A stretch of DNA of 64,000 bases. Origin: Eupeodes corollae. Taxonomy: Eukaryota; Arthropoda; Insecta; Diptera; Syrphidae. The translations under genes and the position numbers were made by a program. Below, in pieces: positions 34,926 to 46,263 of the stretch; the stretch's first letter is position 1, and each line of letters begins with the position of its first letter. The DNA lies in NCBI RefSeq assembly GCF_945859685.1, contig NC_079147.1, positions 189,331,174 to 189,395,173 of the forward strand, in the 5' to 3' direction. The notes below the pieces were generated by a model, which saw only the letters and a program-made list of their open reading frames with translations, did not search any database and was not told the origin of the DNA.

Positions 34926-37493
34926 TCAGTTCAAATTTGAGAAATATTCAAAACAAAGTTGATGAAACCTTCTATATTCGATTCCAGACCTCATGTGACT
35001 GGGGAGATTATTCCACAGTCTGACAGCATAAACGAAAAATTGCCTCCGTGATGTCAAACAGGTAAACCTGGGGGAGCGCAACAAGGTAAAACGATTTGAG
35101 AAGCAAAAATCAAGCTTATTAAACAAATAATTTGGAGTCTTGTTAAAAATTAGTTTGAAGAGAAGCAAACAACACCGATATTTAAAAAAAGCTTCCAAGT
35201 TGCAATTTAAAAGTTGACGAGCCTGAAACGAAACGTGATCGTATCTTCGAAGGTTGAAAACAAACCGAGCAATGGCATTGAATGCTACCTTTAGCTTACG
35301 AAGCGAGTTGGAGTCAGGATCTGCAAATATCTCACACCCATACGTTACTATTGGTATGATAAGTGATTTAACCAGCTTTAATTTAACTTGAGGAGGCAGA
35401 ATTGATCTAGTAACAGATAGTCCTCGGAGTGAAGCATACATTTTGGAGATAACAGTATCGATATGGGTGTCCCACGTTAGCCTACTGTTAAAGGTTATAC
35501 CTAGGTTTTTTGCATTTGAGACATATTCGATTTGGCAGGCGTTCAAGTAAAGGGGTGGAAAATTTACAAGTTGGGGTTTATTTTTACATATTGGAATAGC
35601 TTTTGTTTTTTCTGGATTAAGTACAAGTTCATTGCGAGTTGACCAATCGAATATTGAGCATAAATCAATGTTCATTTTTTTTATCGCATCTTCAATCATA
35701 CCGATAGGAAAGCTAATATATAATTGTACATCATCAGCGTAGATGTGAAACTGGCAGTAAGATAAAACAGATGGCAGATCATTAATAAACATAGAGAACA
35801 GTAAAGGACCAAGGATGGATCCTTGAGGAACACCTATATTGACAGGAAGAAACGAAGAAATTTTACCTTTACACGATACGGCTTGCATGCGATTAGTCAA
35901 ATACGAATAAATAAGATTTTTAGTTGTGTCAGAAAAATTGAAATAAGTCGTCAGTTTATCACAGAGAAGGCTAGAGTTAACGCAATCGAATGCTTTGGAA
36001 AAGTCAAGTAGGGTTATCACAGTTGTATAATTAGAGTCTAAATCTTGTCTTTTATCTTCAGAAACTTTTAAAAGGGCTGAGATGCAGCTGTATCCAGATC
36101 TAAATCCCGACTGGAGAGGGTTAAGAAGACGTGAATCTTCAATATAATTTTTAATCTGGTTACTTAAGATAGTTTCAAAAGCCTTAGATAAAAAAGGAAG
36201 GATAGATATTGGTCTGTATTCCATTTTCTTTCCTCGTTTAGGGATGGGTATAACTTTAGATTTTTTCCAGGAGGTGGGATAGATGGAGGTCATTATGATG
36301 GTGTTAAAAATGTGGGTTATGTGAGGAAGTATGAAAGGAAGAATGATTTTTAAAAAGTCTGGGTGTATGTTGTCAAGTCCAGTTGATTTGGATTTAATGG
36401 AAAATATTGCTTTACCTACTTGATATTCATCTACTGAACAAACAGAAAAAGCATCGACTCTATCGTTTTCCGAAACACTAGATTGCCCAGTTGGGAATTG
36501 GTCTCTTGTTTTCATAGCATTAATGATCTCAAGAGAAAGCCAGGGACAACTACGCGATCTAATTTGACGAGTTTTAATGGGAACGTGTTTATTAAAAAGG
36601 TAAGTAATTGCAACGGTAAGACATTCAATTTGATTATCAACGTTTGATGTTGCATAAATTGAGTACAAGTCAATAGATGAGCAATCACTAAATAAAGATT
36701 CGACATTTATGTTACGAAAATCACGATACTCGAAATATTGCGGAGATTCGTTTTCAAGATATAAATCAAAAGTTGCAAAAATCAGATCATGACATGAAAA
36801 CACTGGCACGGATAGCTGACTGGAACATTTAACAAGACTAACATCGCTTACAAGGAAAACATCAAGAAGGGAAGGTACACAGTCGGGCTTAAAATGTGTT
36901 GGTTCAATATTATTAACAAAAGAAAGCCCCAGAGAATTCATTGAAGTCTTAAAATAATTAGAGGAGGGTTTAAGGAGGTTAATATTTAAATCTCCGCAAA
37001 TGATTAATTTAGGTACTCGATAACACATTTCTTCTATTATCGGTGTTATTAGACCAGAACTAGCAACTCTAGGTGGCATGTATATAGAACCGACACTACA
37101 TTTATTGTCGCCGTCGAGTATGTCAATAAAATAATAATCACATGCCTGGGTACCATCTGAACACTTAACATGACTTGACCGGATATAGTTTTTCACAAAT
37201 ATCGCGACTCCCCCTCCGCCACAGTGAGTTCGATCAGCTCTGTAAGGTTTTTTAAATCCATTTAACAAAAAAAGACTACTACACAATGACGGGTAAAACC
37301 AGGTCTCAGACACGCAAATAATATCAACTAAGCTATCTTCAAATATCATTTTAAACTCATCGAATTTGTTAACAAGGCTCTGTGCGTTAATGTGGCAAAT
37401 ATGCAAACCATTATGATTATTACAGAGAGTATTTAATAAAAATTTGTTTTTTTCGTTTATGCTGTGGAAGCCAGCATCATTGTTGCTGATCAT
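34926..37493 (-). CDS. CR1-group LINE ORF2: endonuclease plus reverse transcriptase
   Basis: One uninterrupted frame of 855 residues. The apurinic-type endonuclease spans residues about 28-245, with HINAQS (N36), VSETW (E63), IICGDLNINL (D168, N170), LLDVFLVSD (D211) and SCHDLIF (H235). The reverse transcriptase spans about 410-650, with EYRPISILPFLSKAFE, TLLDFSKAFD (D497), GVPQGSILGPLLF and YADDVQLY (585-588). A thumb and connection domain follow, ending RLWNNLPSHMR. There is no RNase H, as is usual for CR1. All catalytic residues I can check are present. The basic linker between endonuclease and RT is very short: after INAMKTRDQ the sequence goes almost at once to the pre-RT VCSVDEYQVGKAI, suggesting an in-frame internal deletion. 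Translation would follow ORF1, 224 bp upstream. It nicks DNA and copies its own RNA into the nuclear genome. Confidence 0.88.
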   Translation of the reverse strand: MISNNDAGFHSINEKNKFLLNTLCNNHNGLHICHINAQSLVNKFDEFKMIFEDSLVDIICVSETWFYPSLCSSLFLLNGFKKPYRADRTHCGGGGVAIFVKNYIRSSHVKCSDGTQACDYYFIDILDGDNKCSVGSIYMPPRVASSGLITPIIEEMCYRVPKLIICGDLNINLLKPSSNYFKTSMNSLGLSFVNNIEPTHFKPDCVPSLLDVFLVSDVSLVKCSSQLSVPVFSCHDLIFATFDLYLENESPQYFEYRDFRNINVESLFSDCSSIDLYSIYATSNVDNQIECLTVAITYLFNKHVPIKTRQIRSRSCPWLSLEIINAMKTRDQFPTGQSSVSENDRVDAFSVCSVDEYQVGKAIFSIKSKSTGLDNIHPDFLKIILPFILPHITHIFNTIIMTSIYPTSWKKSKVIPIPKRGKKMEYRPISILPFLSKAFETILSNQIKNYIEDSRLLNPLQSGFRSGYSCISALLKVSEDKRQDLDSNYTTVITLLDFSKAFDCVNSSLLCDKLTTYFNFSDTTKNLIYSYLTNRMQAVSCKGKISSFLPVNIGVPQGSILGPLLFSMFINDLPSVLSYCQFHIYADDVQLYISFPIGMIEDAIKKMNIDLCSIFDWSTRNELVLNPEKTKAIPICKNKPQLVNFPPLYLNACQIEYVSNAKNLGITFNSRLTWDTHIDTVISKMYASLRGLSVTRSILPPQVKLKLVKSLIIPIVTYGCEIFADPDSNSLRKLKVAFNAIARFVFNLRRYDHVSFQARQLLNCNLEAFFKYRCCLLLFKLIFNKTPNYLFNKLDFCFSNRFTLLRSPRFTCLTSRRQFFVYAVRLWNNLPSHMRSGIEYRRFHQLCFEYFSNLN

Positions 37494-37717
37494 TATGACA
37501 ACAAAAGTCTAAAAAGAGGCTAGAATCGAAAACAGAAATGATACACACATTTATTTTACAATTAGGAGAGAATGAAAGAAAAAATAGAGAAACATTTTGA
37601 ACTGAAAGAACTTGAACATAAAATATAAATAAATAAAGTGAAAAATCTAATTGCGACAAAGAAAGAAAGTTGAAAATAAACAAAAGAAAATAAACATTTT
37701 GCATTGAAATATAAATT

Positions 37718-38557
37718 TTAACTACCATTGTGCAGATCATTATTAACGTCAGTCCCGACGGCATTCCTCAGATCTTCGAAGGTATAGATGATGAATGGAT
37801 TTTCGTTGTTAGGTGTGCGGATGAAGACTTGACCATTGAATGTATGCACCGCTGAGAGTAGAGATTTTCGTTTCAGTCTTAATGCAAAGCGCTGCAGCTG
37901 GTAATTGTTTTTTGTTAAACTATCGTTGATGAAAAAGCTTTTTTGCGAGTCAAAGTTTATATCGGAAAGGCAAAGCGGAGCTTTTTTTGTTTTACGAAAG
38001 CTCGCTATCGCTACCGCTTGCATAAATTTTTGTTTCCCATACTTGTCCACAAATTTCAGTATGATGCTCGAGTCGATGGGGGAATGTTGTTTGTTTTTGG
38101 CGCGAAAGATTTGTTTTATGTTAGGGGGCTGAATATTCACGGTCGCACAGATGTTGTTGTAAATAGTCTCTAGATTTTCCCCAGGATACTCTGGCACACC
38201 GATAGCGACAGCATCACAGCAAATTTTCTCTCTCTCCAATTGATCAACGACGAGCTCAAGCCGTTTAACATCTTTATGCGCTTTTTGCAGTTGTTGTTCG
38301 AATATTAATCTATTCTCTTTTATCTGGGCATTTAGGCGATCTTCCAGGGCGGTGAGTTTAGCATCAAGGGAATGATTGAATGTCACCATCCACTCCTCCA
38401 ACTTTAGTTCCATGCGGCTCCACAGTTGGTCAGCAATGCTATTTGAATTGCTTGCACTATTATCTCTCGGCGGAGAATCACCATCACTTTCTTGTTGTTG
38501 TACACGGTATCGCTTATTGTTCTTTGGAGGCATATTTAGATCGCAATAAAAGTACAC
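37718..38557 (-). CDS. CR1-group LINE ORF1: coiled-coil RNA-binding protein
   Basis: Intact frame of 279 residues starting MPPKNNKRYRVQQQ. A basic, serine-rich N-terminus is followed by a heptad-rich helix (residues about 45-115, ending KRLELVVDQLEREKI), consistent with a coiled coil that trimerises or oligomerises the protein. A globular C-terminal part follows, with DAVAIGVPEYPGENLETIYN and IKQIFRAKNK. This resembles the ORF1 class found in insect CR1-type elements, whose C-terminal part is related to the baculovirus FP-domain fold. That similarity is from memory and untested. No CCHC zinc knuckles are visible. The start is supported by the lack of in-frame upstream ATGs near the presumed 5' end. 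The protein would package the element RNA. Confidence 0.75.
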   Translation of the reverse strand: MYFYCDLNMPPKNNKRYRVQQQESDGDSPPRDNSASNSNSIADQLWSRMELKLEEWMVTFNHSLDAKLTALEDRLNAQIKENRLIFEQQLQKAHKDVKRLELVVDQLEREKICCDAVAIGVPEYPGENLETIYNNICATVNIQPPNIKQIFRAKNKQHSPIDSSIILKFVDKYGKQKFMQAVAIASFRKTKKAPLCLSDINFDSQKSFFINDSLTKNNYQLQRFALRLKRKSLLSAVHTFNGQVFIRTPNNENPFIIYTFEDLRNAVGTDVNNDLHNGS

Positions 38558-38599
38558 AGAAAATGAAAACTAATGATTTAATTATATTAAAAACAAGAG

Positions 38600-38937
38600 A
38601 TCAACTTCGAAGAGATAATATGAGATGCAAATTCAAACTTATGGCAAAATGATGTGCTTTGTGCACTTAAACTGTGAGTTTAATTTAAAAAGAAAGGAAA
38701 CAATCGGATGACAAAAGAAACACGTCTAGTTGCTTTGCATGTTATGCACAATACGACTGAATGAATAATTTGAATCAAAACTAGAAAGACACCGCCTTTC
38801 CATTTTTCCATTCCAATAGAATTATATTCGATCCTAAGATTAACTTTAAATAATATTGAGGTGAACTGTCAAAAACTGAAATTCGTTGAGGGTATTCAAT
38901 GAAGAAACGTCAAAACGGGTCGCTATTAAAAATCCTT
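38600..38937. other. LINE 5' flank / spacer
   Basis: Upstream of ORF1 on the minus strand. It may include the LINE 5' UTR up to about 38700; the boundary cannot be fixed. Nothing else recognised. Confidence 0.35.
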
Positions 38938-40140
38938 TTATGAATTCAACCATTGGATGCGTTCAATATTAGATAGATAGGGTATCCGGATACCATTTTT
39001 TAAGTATTTTACGCGATAAAGACAATTTACACACACTAAAGGGGTTATTACTATCCTTGATAACCTTAAAGTTGAACACAGAGTATATATGTAACTAGAC
39101 ACTTGGGTCGTATAGTTTTGAATATCTAAATGAGACTGTAAAAAATGTTTTGAAGCATTCAACATTCTGCATGTGCGGTAAAAAAAAGAATCTCTATACT
39201 TTATAGTACGTAGGAAACTGGGCTCAAGGGTAAACTTATGAACGTTCCTAGAAGAAAGGGTATTACGTTTCAACTGTTAGGGGGAGAAATGCAGCTAGAT
39301 AGTTCACTAGACTATTGTTTAAATAGCGATAAATAATGACAGCCACGAAACCTTATGACGGTGCTCAAGAGATACAAATTTTTAATTTAGAGCTCTCTAG
39401 ATTCAAGTGGTTTATTGGAGCACCTGCCCATATATGAAATTTGTATTCGATTTTCGGACGAATATAGGCTTTAAAAATTATAGCCATATCAAAAGGGTAA
39501 AAAAACTTCTTGCATCGGTCGAGAGAACCTTAACACTTAGTAGCGTTTTTTTTGGCAACTTAGAAGTGAAAGCTGAAGTGAAAGAAGAAGTGAAAGCTGT
39601 CTCTTTGATGCAAGTATCACACATTGATAGTGCCATTGAGGGAGAGTTACATTCTTGGAACAGAATTTGGTAGTCCACATCCGAAGAACAAGGATGAGAA
39701 TCTTAACACAAATATGAACAAATAAGGGTTTTGTCATTGGGTCAGAAGTTTCAGAAAAAAAAATCATTTATAAAAATAAGAAAGAGTGTCGTAGACTAAG
39801 CGAAGCCCTGTGGCACACCATAGTATATTTTGTGGATATAAGACTTGAACCCGTTCAATATTATTTGAATTGAACGGTCCGAAAGGTTATTTCTAACATT
39901 TTCGATAAAAGAGCTTGATGTGAGATGTATTCGGTGAGATGAACCTTGGAATAACCAGTGGACCTATTGCTACCATAGTCTTACTGTCGTTCATAAGAAG
40001 CTTTCGATCTTCGAAATATTTCTTGAGCTGATAATTACTTAGGGTTTCATGACCTTTAAAAGAGGTGACGTACATTTGTTCAATGGGTCGATAATAAAAG
40101 GGTGAGGAGGATTCGCTTTTTTCTACTCGGAACAAGATCT
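38938..40140 (-). pseudogene. Decayed Jockey/CR1-type LINE ORF2 relic
   Basis: In minus-strand order I see an RT finger part (40135-39900: FYYRPIEQ, then GHETLSNYQLKKYFEDRKLL), then a poorly readable stretch, then FKAYIRPKIEYKFHIWAGAP (about 39425-39480), which matches the connection-domain phrase YIRPxLEYxxxVW. Last comes the C-terminal domain KRNTLSSRNVHKFTLEP, FLRTIKYRDSFFYRTCRMLN (about 39170-39270). The catalytic palm is gone. It is related to the fragment at 27140-27470. A MITE end (38950-39015) interrupts its extreme C-terminus. Confidence 0.65.
38950..39015 (+). mobile_element. Isolated MITE end related to the element at 42109-42667
   Basis: The segment from GGATGCGTTCAAT through GGTATCCGGATACCATTTT to GTATTTTACG closely follows the left end of the 42109 element. 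No matching opposite end was found nearby. It may be a solo end left by a deletion. Confidence 0.45.
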
Positions 40141-40888
40141 GATGAAAAGGTCAGATGAAAAAGCTTACGCGGTGGTTTACACAACAATACAAAGGACGAA
40201 CGAAGTAAAAACGTATTTATAGGATTGCATATTCAATCCAGTCATTACAAGTCGTTTATTAAATTTAACTTAAGGAAAAACACTGACGATCTGCCAAAAG
40301 CATATGCTTAAGGTTAACAAACTAAGAAAAGGATGTCGACCTTTTTTGTTCAGGGAAATGGCTGTTCTCGTTCTTTTCGGTTCAGTTATGTCAAATTATT
40401 GAAATGTCAAATATCAAATATAGTTGTGCATGTTGACTCATCTAATTGGTTTGCGTTTTTATTAAGTTACCAAACAGACTTAATTTACAAATTTTTTACG
40501 GAATTTTGCACGACTTTGCCTCGTTAAAAAAATCTTTTTTTTCTACACTGATGCTTCTCATTGTCCCCCCAATTGTTGACTCATTTTTTTTTATTTTGAT
40601 TCCTAAAATCTATCTCCAAAATCATGATTTCGATCTGGCAAAAAAGTCATCATTTCCAACTGACATCTGTATGATATGACAAGCTTGTTAGGAATATTAT
40701 ATCCAGTGTCAGCTGTGCACACATCAACAGATAGTCATCAATGTACTTCAGCTCAATGGTCATTCATATATAACTCCACATCCACACAAATGCACTACCG
40801 CGCAATGCATTATACCGCCATGATCAGTGATCAGTGGTGGCAGCATCTCATCAAAAAGATCGAGATCTTTATCTACATCCAAGGTGGT
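40141..40888. other. No gene seen
   Basis: Spacer of mixed composition; open frames of 60-77 codons on the plus strand have no recognisable motifs. Confidence 0.4.
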
Positions 40889-41095
40889 TTAACCATCTAA
40901 AACCAATCTCTTTGTATGTTCCTGTTCCTTTATTTCTAACCAAAGCTGTAGGCAGTAGTTAGGAAAGGTACCCTCTTTCACAAGGTTGACCAGTTCAAAC
41001 GTCCAAAACAAAAAATAAACAACAATGACAAAGACGAAGACGCATATTTCCAGAAATGACATTCCTCCACTTGGTTGTACCTCTGTACTGTACAT
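40889..41095 (-). CDS. Possible small single-pass membrane protein (68 aa), unrecognised
   Basis: Open frame starting MYSTEVQPSGG with one strongly hydrophobic segment, ICVFVFVIVVYFLFW (residues about 17-31), continuing FELVNLVKEG, then a polar C-terminus ending KRLVLDG. The layout is a short polar N-terminus, one transmembrane helix with a flanking aromatic and acidic boundary, and a charged tail of about 30 residues, as in many insect microproteins. A TGA stop lies in frame upstream of the first ATG, so the start is unambiguous if the frame is used. Nothing homologous is known to me. A chance open frame remains quite possible, because AT-rich DNA often encodes hydrophobic runs. Confidence 0.3.
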   Translation of the reverse strand: MYSTEVQPSGGMSFLEICVFVFVIVVYFLFWTFELVNLVKEGTFPNYCLQLWLEIKEQEHTKRLVLDG

Positions 41096-42108
41096 AAGAA
41101 ATGCGTGCCCGGAGCCACTTAATCACCTCAAAAGGTAGTTGCAGCAGCAGCCATCAGAGGCACAGCACACACAGGCGATGGCAAGTTTAGTGCTTCTGGT
41201 AGTTGCCAATATGCAGAAGGCTGGTTTATTATACGAATGGAGAAGGCTAAGTGGTACCATACTGGCATATTAATATTTGGCAAATGCGGCTTAAAACGAG
41301 TTCCAATCCAATGCACATGTTAACGTAACGGGCGCGCGAGCGCGATGTATTTTCAACAAAAAATTATTCCAACACAACTGATGGATGGATAGATGGATAA
41401 GTCGCGTATATGTTTTGATTCGAGCAAATGAATGATTGCATCGGGGACGCACAAAAAGCATCTTCTCTTGTGCGTGGTGGCCATGCACGAGCAACAGACG
41501 GAAAGAGTTCTTGCGGAGGATCGGCCAAGGATGTCCATATATGTGGGTTGAGGACTTTAAGATTCGTTTGAATTTATAAAAAGTGGATATGAGCTAGGAA
41601 CAACATAGCATCAGCCAGCAAAGAGAAAGCGTTAGGATGTTCCTGATACAAGATAGCAGCATTCCTTCGCTGGAAGCAAGTTGATGTCTGACCTTATCAA
41701 GAACATATGAAGTAGAACTTGAATAGCATATTTTATGTCGGAAATTATTGATACGCATTCGTAATTAACGTGAGAGAATTATACATACGACTCAACATAT
41801 TCATTTGAAGTCCTTTAAATTGTAGATGTTTGTTTAATTTATTGTTTATTTGGCTTTGAACTTTATTTAACTAAAACAGCAATCCTTATTATGTTTTGTT
41901 TTCTTGCGATAGAATGAATATACTTTTTAAGTAAAACTTTGGCAATTTAAGTCTTTTGAATGAACTGTTATATAAGATGACAATAAACAGATCTGTCAAT
42001 ATCAGAAACGACATACAAAACCTTTGGATAACTGACATTTCATAATGCTACGAGCCAATTTTCAAATAGTTTCGTCGTGTGTGGCTGACTCAAAGATTGA
42101 ATTTCATT
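41096..42108. other. No gene seen
   Basis: Includes a GC-richer patch (41290-41540) with overlapping short open frames on the minus strand but no recognisable domain. The rest is AT-rich. Confidence 0.4.
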
Positions 42109-42667
42109 GGCTGCGTTCAATCTCAGGCAGATTGAGTATCCGGATACCATTTTCTTAGTGTTTTACGTTTAAAATAACAGCTGATCAGAAACAGCTGAGA
42201 TGTCAAAAAAGGAATCCAAAGGTATCCATGAATTTGTGGGATATGTAGGTATCTGACAGAACAGCTGATTCAACACATGGTTGAATTTCAAGAATCTTGA
42301 AAATTGATTTTAGCTTTTTGTATTTGTTGGTAAAAAAAAAGATACAAAAAGTAAGTAAACAAAAGGATACAAACAGTAAGTTAAGTTGTATTTGAGGATG
42401 TTCTGTGCATAATAGACGATGAAGAAGCTATTCGACTCCGAATTTAAGAAGGAAGAAGAATAATAGAATTATTTATTAAATGTTTTATCTTACTACAATT
42501 TTGACTTAGAAGCTTAAATGCTTCTCTGCTTTTTGTGAGAAGTTGAAAGTTATTTTTATTTTTTGACAGCTATCTCAATAGAGCTACCCGATTTGTTCAA
42601 CAAGGTATCAATTATCTAAAAATCCACCTATCCAAGATACTTCATCCAACACAGATTGAACGCAGCT
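42109..42667. mobile_element. MITE, 559 bp, with long imperfect TIRs
   Basis: The left end GGCTGCGTTCAATCT and the inverted right end AGCTGCGTTCAATCT agree at 14 of 15 bases, and the similarity continues further inward (GAGTATCCGGATACC versus GAAGTATCTTGGATAGG). There is no coding capacity. ATT lies outside both ends and might be a 3-bp target duplication. A solo end is present at 38950-39015. Confidence 0.65.
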
Positions 42668-43789
42668 ATTTTATATGAAGAATATCTCCTGGAAGCCATC
42701 AATGATCGCGTTCGTGGATAAATCCAAAGCTATCTCAGGTATCGAAAAGTATTGAGTATATAAAGTCGGAATCGGGTTCAAAATGAAGAAAATTCAGTTA
42801 GCTTTAAAACGAACAATTTACTTATAGTGAAATAACTAGCCTATTAGGGAAAAATTGGCAATATCTGACAAAACTAATGAATCGTTTTTCGGGCTATGGT
42901 CAAATTTTTCCCATGTTGCGTTAAGTCTTTGAGGCCGAAAACTTTGATTATTTAAAACACCAAAGTCATAAACAAATGGAACAAATTTTTATGGAAACGG
43001 CTCTTTCTGTCCAAAGAAAAGACTTCGTTTCCAATTTTCTCAAAAACTATAATATATTTTTGTACCAAAAATAACAAAATAAATATTTTGTGTGTTGTTT
43101 TTAACTTTGAGACTCAAAATTATAGAATGGATTTCTGGCTTTGATAAAAATTAAATCACAATGATGTAGGCGTGGCCGTTGTTTTAAAATCTTTGATTTT
43201 GTATGTCAAATCAGAACTTCTAGATTAAACGCATGGTCTGATAAGCAGTAGGTCTTTTCACCCGAAACCATAAAGGCCAAATCCTAAAATGCCATAAAGC
43301 CCAATTTTCATAATACCCGTGTTTTGTTGGAAAATCTATCAATACAAGTGTTTTGTTGGGAAATCTATCTATAGTAAAATAGGATTTTACACGAATAACA
43401 AAAACAATATCCATAGTGAGAATAACACCGATAAAAGTTAGAGTAGAATCTTACTATGGGTAGGTTTTTGACATTTATACGAGCCTCGAATGGATCTTAT
43501 GTGATTTCGTTCTCAAATGTTGGTACGATTGATATTGCATTTGCATCTCGATGGCTGTGTTCGTTGAGTATTTCTGCATTTGGAATCATGTGTGTTTTCC
43601 ATTGTGGAAAAAACGAATCTTTTACTGTTGATATTATTTAGTTTTGTTAGTGAAAATGGACTAACTGGCCTTATTTTGCAAGAAAAAACAAAAGAAAAGA
43701 TATGATTTGCTTAAATAGATCTTTTTGGTGTTTCCACCACACAAGAAGATTTAAAAATGATTAAGTTCGAAATATAAATAAACAATAAA
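42668..43789. other. No gene seen
   Basis: AT-rich spacer with no recognised coding or repeat structure. The open frames at 43220-43414 (-) and 43456-43641 (+) show no motifs. Confidence 0.4.
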
Positions 43790-45603
43790 TTGGGTGGCGC
43801 AACAGTCCGTTTGAGAACTAGGGCCTAGTGACTGACAACTTTCAACCATTCCTGTGTGCGAGTACTGTTGTCAGGGATGGAAGTGACCTACAGTTTTAAG
43901 CCCAATCCGAACGGCAAATCTGAGGAAGCACTTTTCAAGACAAGAATTACTCTTGGAGAATTTTTCAATTCCTCGCAAGAGGCAGTACCAGCGTTGCCGA
44001 TGTGGCACGATCGTGCCTTTTTGACACGGAAATTTTCTCGTGGCACGGTGACACGAAAAGTTTAAATATGGCACGTTTTATTATGTCAATCTTTTTACAT
44101 AAATTTAAACTCATAGTGTAAACGCAGTTTAATTAATTTTTTAGAAACTTATAATATTCCCATATCAAATTTAATTGGTAAAAAAGGGGGAGTTCAATAT
44201 TTGCTCAAGCAGTTGAACTTCACATTCGATTCAAATATGTATTTCAAATGCGTGCTCTACTCTTCCGAAAGAAATACATAAATTAGCCAATAGTGTATAT
44301 AGTTTTTTAAAAAACAGTCCTAAACGGCAAAGTAAAATGGCAGTTTTTCAAGAATATTTCAATATTAACCAAAACAAAATTCCAAAAATGATTTCAATTC
44401 TCAGACTTTCATTTGTGTTAAAGGTTTCTTAAAAAATTGGATGGTTTTGTCTCATTTTTTTCTACTCGCTGCAAAAGAAGAAAATAGTGAAAAGTCAAAA
44501 AGACTCCTTGACCTACTGAATGATAACTGAATAAAATCATATTTCAATTTTTTTTGGATTACGTTCTACCTTCTACAGACAAACTTATTGTCATTTCAAA
44601 GCGAAGCCCCAAAAATAAATTTATTAATTTCTGAAATAACTATTTTTCACCAAATTTTCTTAAATAAACTTTTTTAAAGAAGATTATGTTGATTCTTCAA
44701 AAAACAAACATGATATTTGATATGAAACCGAAAACTGTAAGCCAATAGATGATATTTTTTTGGGATTTGAATGCACAGAAGAGGTTCGAAATTTAGAGAC
44801 TAACGAAAAATTTAATGTTTTAAAAGATTGTCAAATATTCTATAAAAAAACTTTCGCAAGAATTTGAAAAAAAACTTAATTAAATGTTAATGCGTTTAAA
44901 AAATAATTCAAACATAAAAAAGTATTTTGCCACACTTTAATATTTTGATATCAGAATTTTCTCATCTATTATAGTGCGAAAAAGATGTTATAAGAAAAAT
45001 GTTCGTTTTTCTTGAAGATTCAAACACGTTTAGGCTTAAGTTGTATAAATTAAAAAATATAATTGATGAAAGAACGTTCATTAATATTTCCAAATTTATG
45101 TTTTGCCTCACGGAAGTGCATCAGCAAAATGAGTGTTTTTAAGGCTAAATATTATTAAAACAAACAACGAAAACAAATTGTCATACAAAACAATTAATGC
45201 TATAATGTCATATAATGAAATTATTAGGCCTAATAATTGTCAAAATTTTAACCTTCAACTAATTTATTTATTTAAATTATTATAACAAAGCTTTATTACG
45301 TATTTCTATTTTTATATTATTTATACATATTTTTAATAATAATACCTACTCATCCACGAATAGAGAAAATGATTTTTTTTAATAGTAACAGTATTCAATT
45401 TATATTTATTTTTAAAGAACAACTTCAGTTTTATTTTCGTATGGCACGAAAATTTCATTAATGGCACGTTTTTTTCAAAAAACGTGGCACGAAAATTTAT
45501 TTTTTGGCGGCAACGCTGGGCAGTACCCGTGAAAAAAACTTTATGTGGCATAGGCAGGGATCGAACCCAAGACCTTTCGCATGACAGTCCGTCGCACTAA
45601 CTA
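43790..45603 (-). mobile_element. tRNA-derived SINE copy, split by a hAT-like element
   Basis: The plus-strand start TTGGGTGGCGCAACAGTCC and the GGGCCTAGTGAC body run to 43988. The SINE resumes at 45519 and ends with the tRNA-like part, which on the minus strand includes GTTAGTGCGACGGACTGTCA (A-box region) and GGTCTTGGGTTCGATCCCTG (B box). The break is exactly where the hAT-like element with its 8-bp target duplication sits. A nearly complete copy is at 60141-60434. Confidence 0.8.
43989..45518. mobile_element. hAT-like transposon (1530 bp), decayed transposase inside
   Basis: The ends are CAGCGTTGCCG and its inverted complement CGGCAACGCTG (11 of 11). The 8-bp GGCAGTAC is directly repeated on both sides (43981-43988 and 45519-45526), the exact hAT signature. 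TGGCACG words cluster near both ends (44003-44073 and 45443-45492), like transposase-binding subterminal repeats. Inside, on the plus strand at about 44740-44880, a broken frame reads DIFLGFECTEEVRNLETNEK, then FNVLKDCQIFYKKTFARI. This resembles the part of hAT transposases upstream of the dimerisation domain (LKDCQxFY-like). The transposase is non-functional. Confidence 0.85.
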
Positions 45604-46263
45604 AGTTTAAAAGCTCTGTCTAAAATGCAATGATGTTTTTTATGAAGTGCAAGTGAGATATTTTGATTCGTGTTAAACAATGAAGAACTGAATAGTTCAG
45701 CACCATATATATAGCTTAAAGCTCGCTTCAACACCACATGTTAATTTAGTAGTTTACGAACAAACCCCCTTCTTGGAGTTTTTATTTTATGTCAAATTGT
45801 TTGGTTAAAACTCGAATCGATTATCACCTTACACAGACGTAATTTTCTTGATTTTGATAGTCAACTATGAAAAATCAGCTTACACGATTTCACCCCTGGT
45901 CAAAATTTCCCTATTTTTTCTTTGGAATTTGTTGATAAATTATTCTTGCAAATATTCAATTGTATCAACTTTCAAATATAAAAACTGGAATATTGCGGAT
46001 CGTTTTTTATAGAATACCAAAAAAACCGCTCAAATAAATTTTTGAAATAAGGAACGCCCAATTTGGCATTTGTAATTTTGCTTAAAAGAATTCAAATTTT
46101 GAATTTGGGTTTTATGACATAGGATTTTATGACATAGAGCCCAAAAAGAGAAAGGTTGTTCGAAATATCACTTAGAAAACGTCAAAAATCCAAAACAAAA
46201 TGTAATATCACCCAAACCAACTTTTAATGTGGTAACGCCAAAAAGAACAAATGTAATAACGCC
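45604..46263. other. No gene seen
   Basis: AT-rich spacer; nothing recognised. Confidence 0.4.

Noticed and set aside
34926..37493. Host gene with an endonuclease domain
   Set aside because: The endonuclease is joined to a reverse transcriptase, with ORF1 upstream and a short-repeat tail: clearly a LINE.
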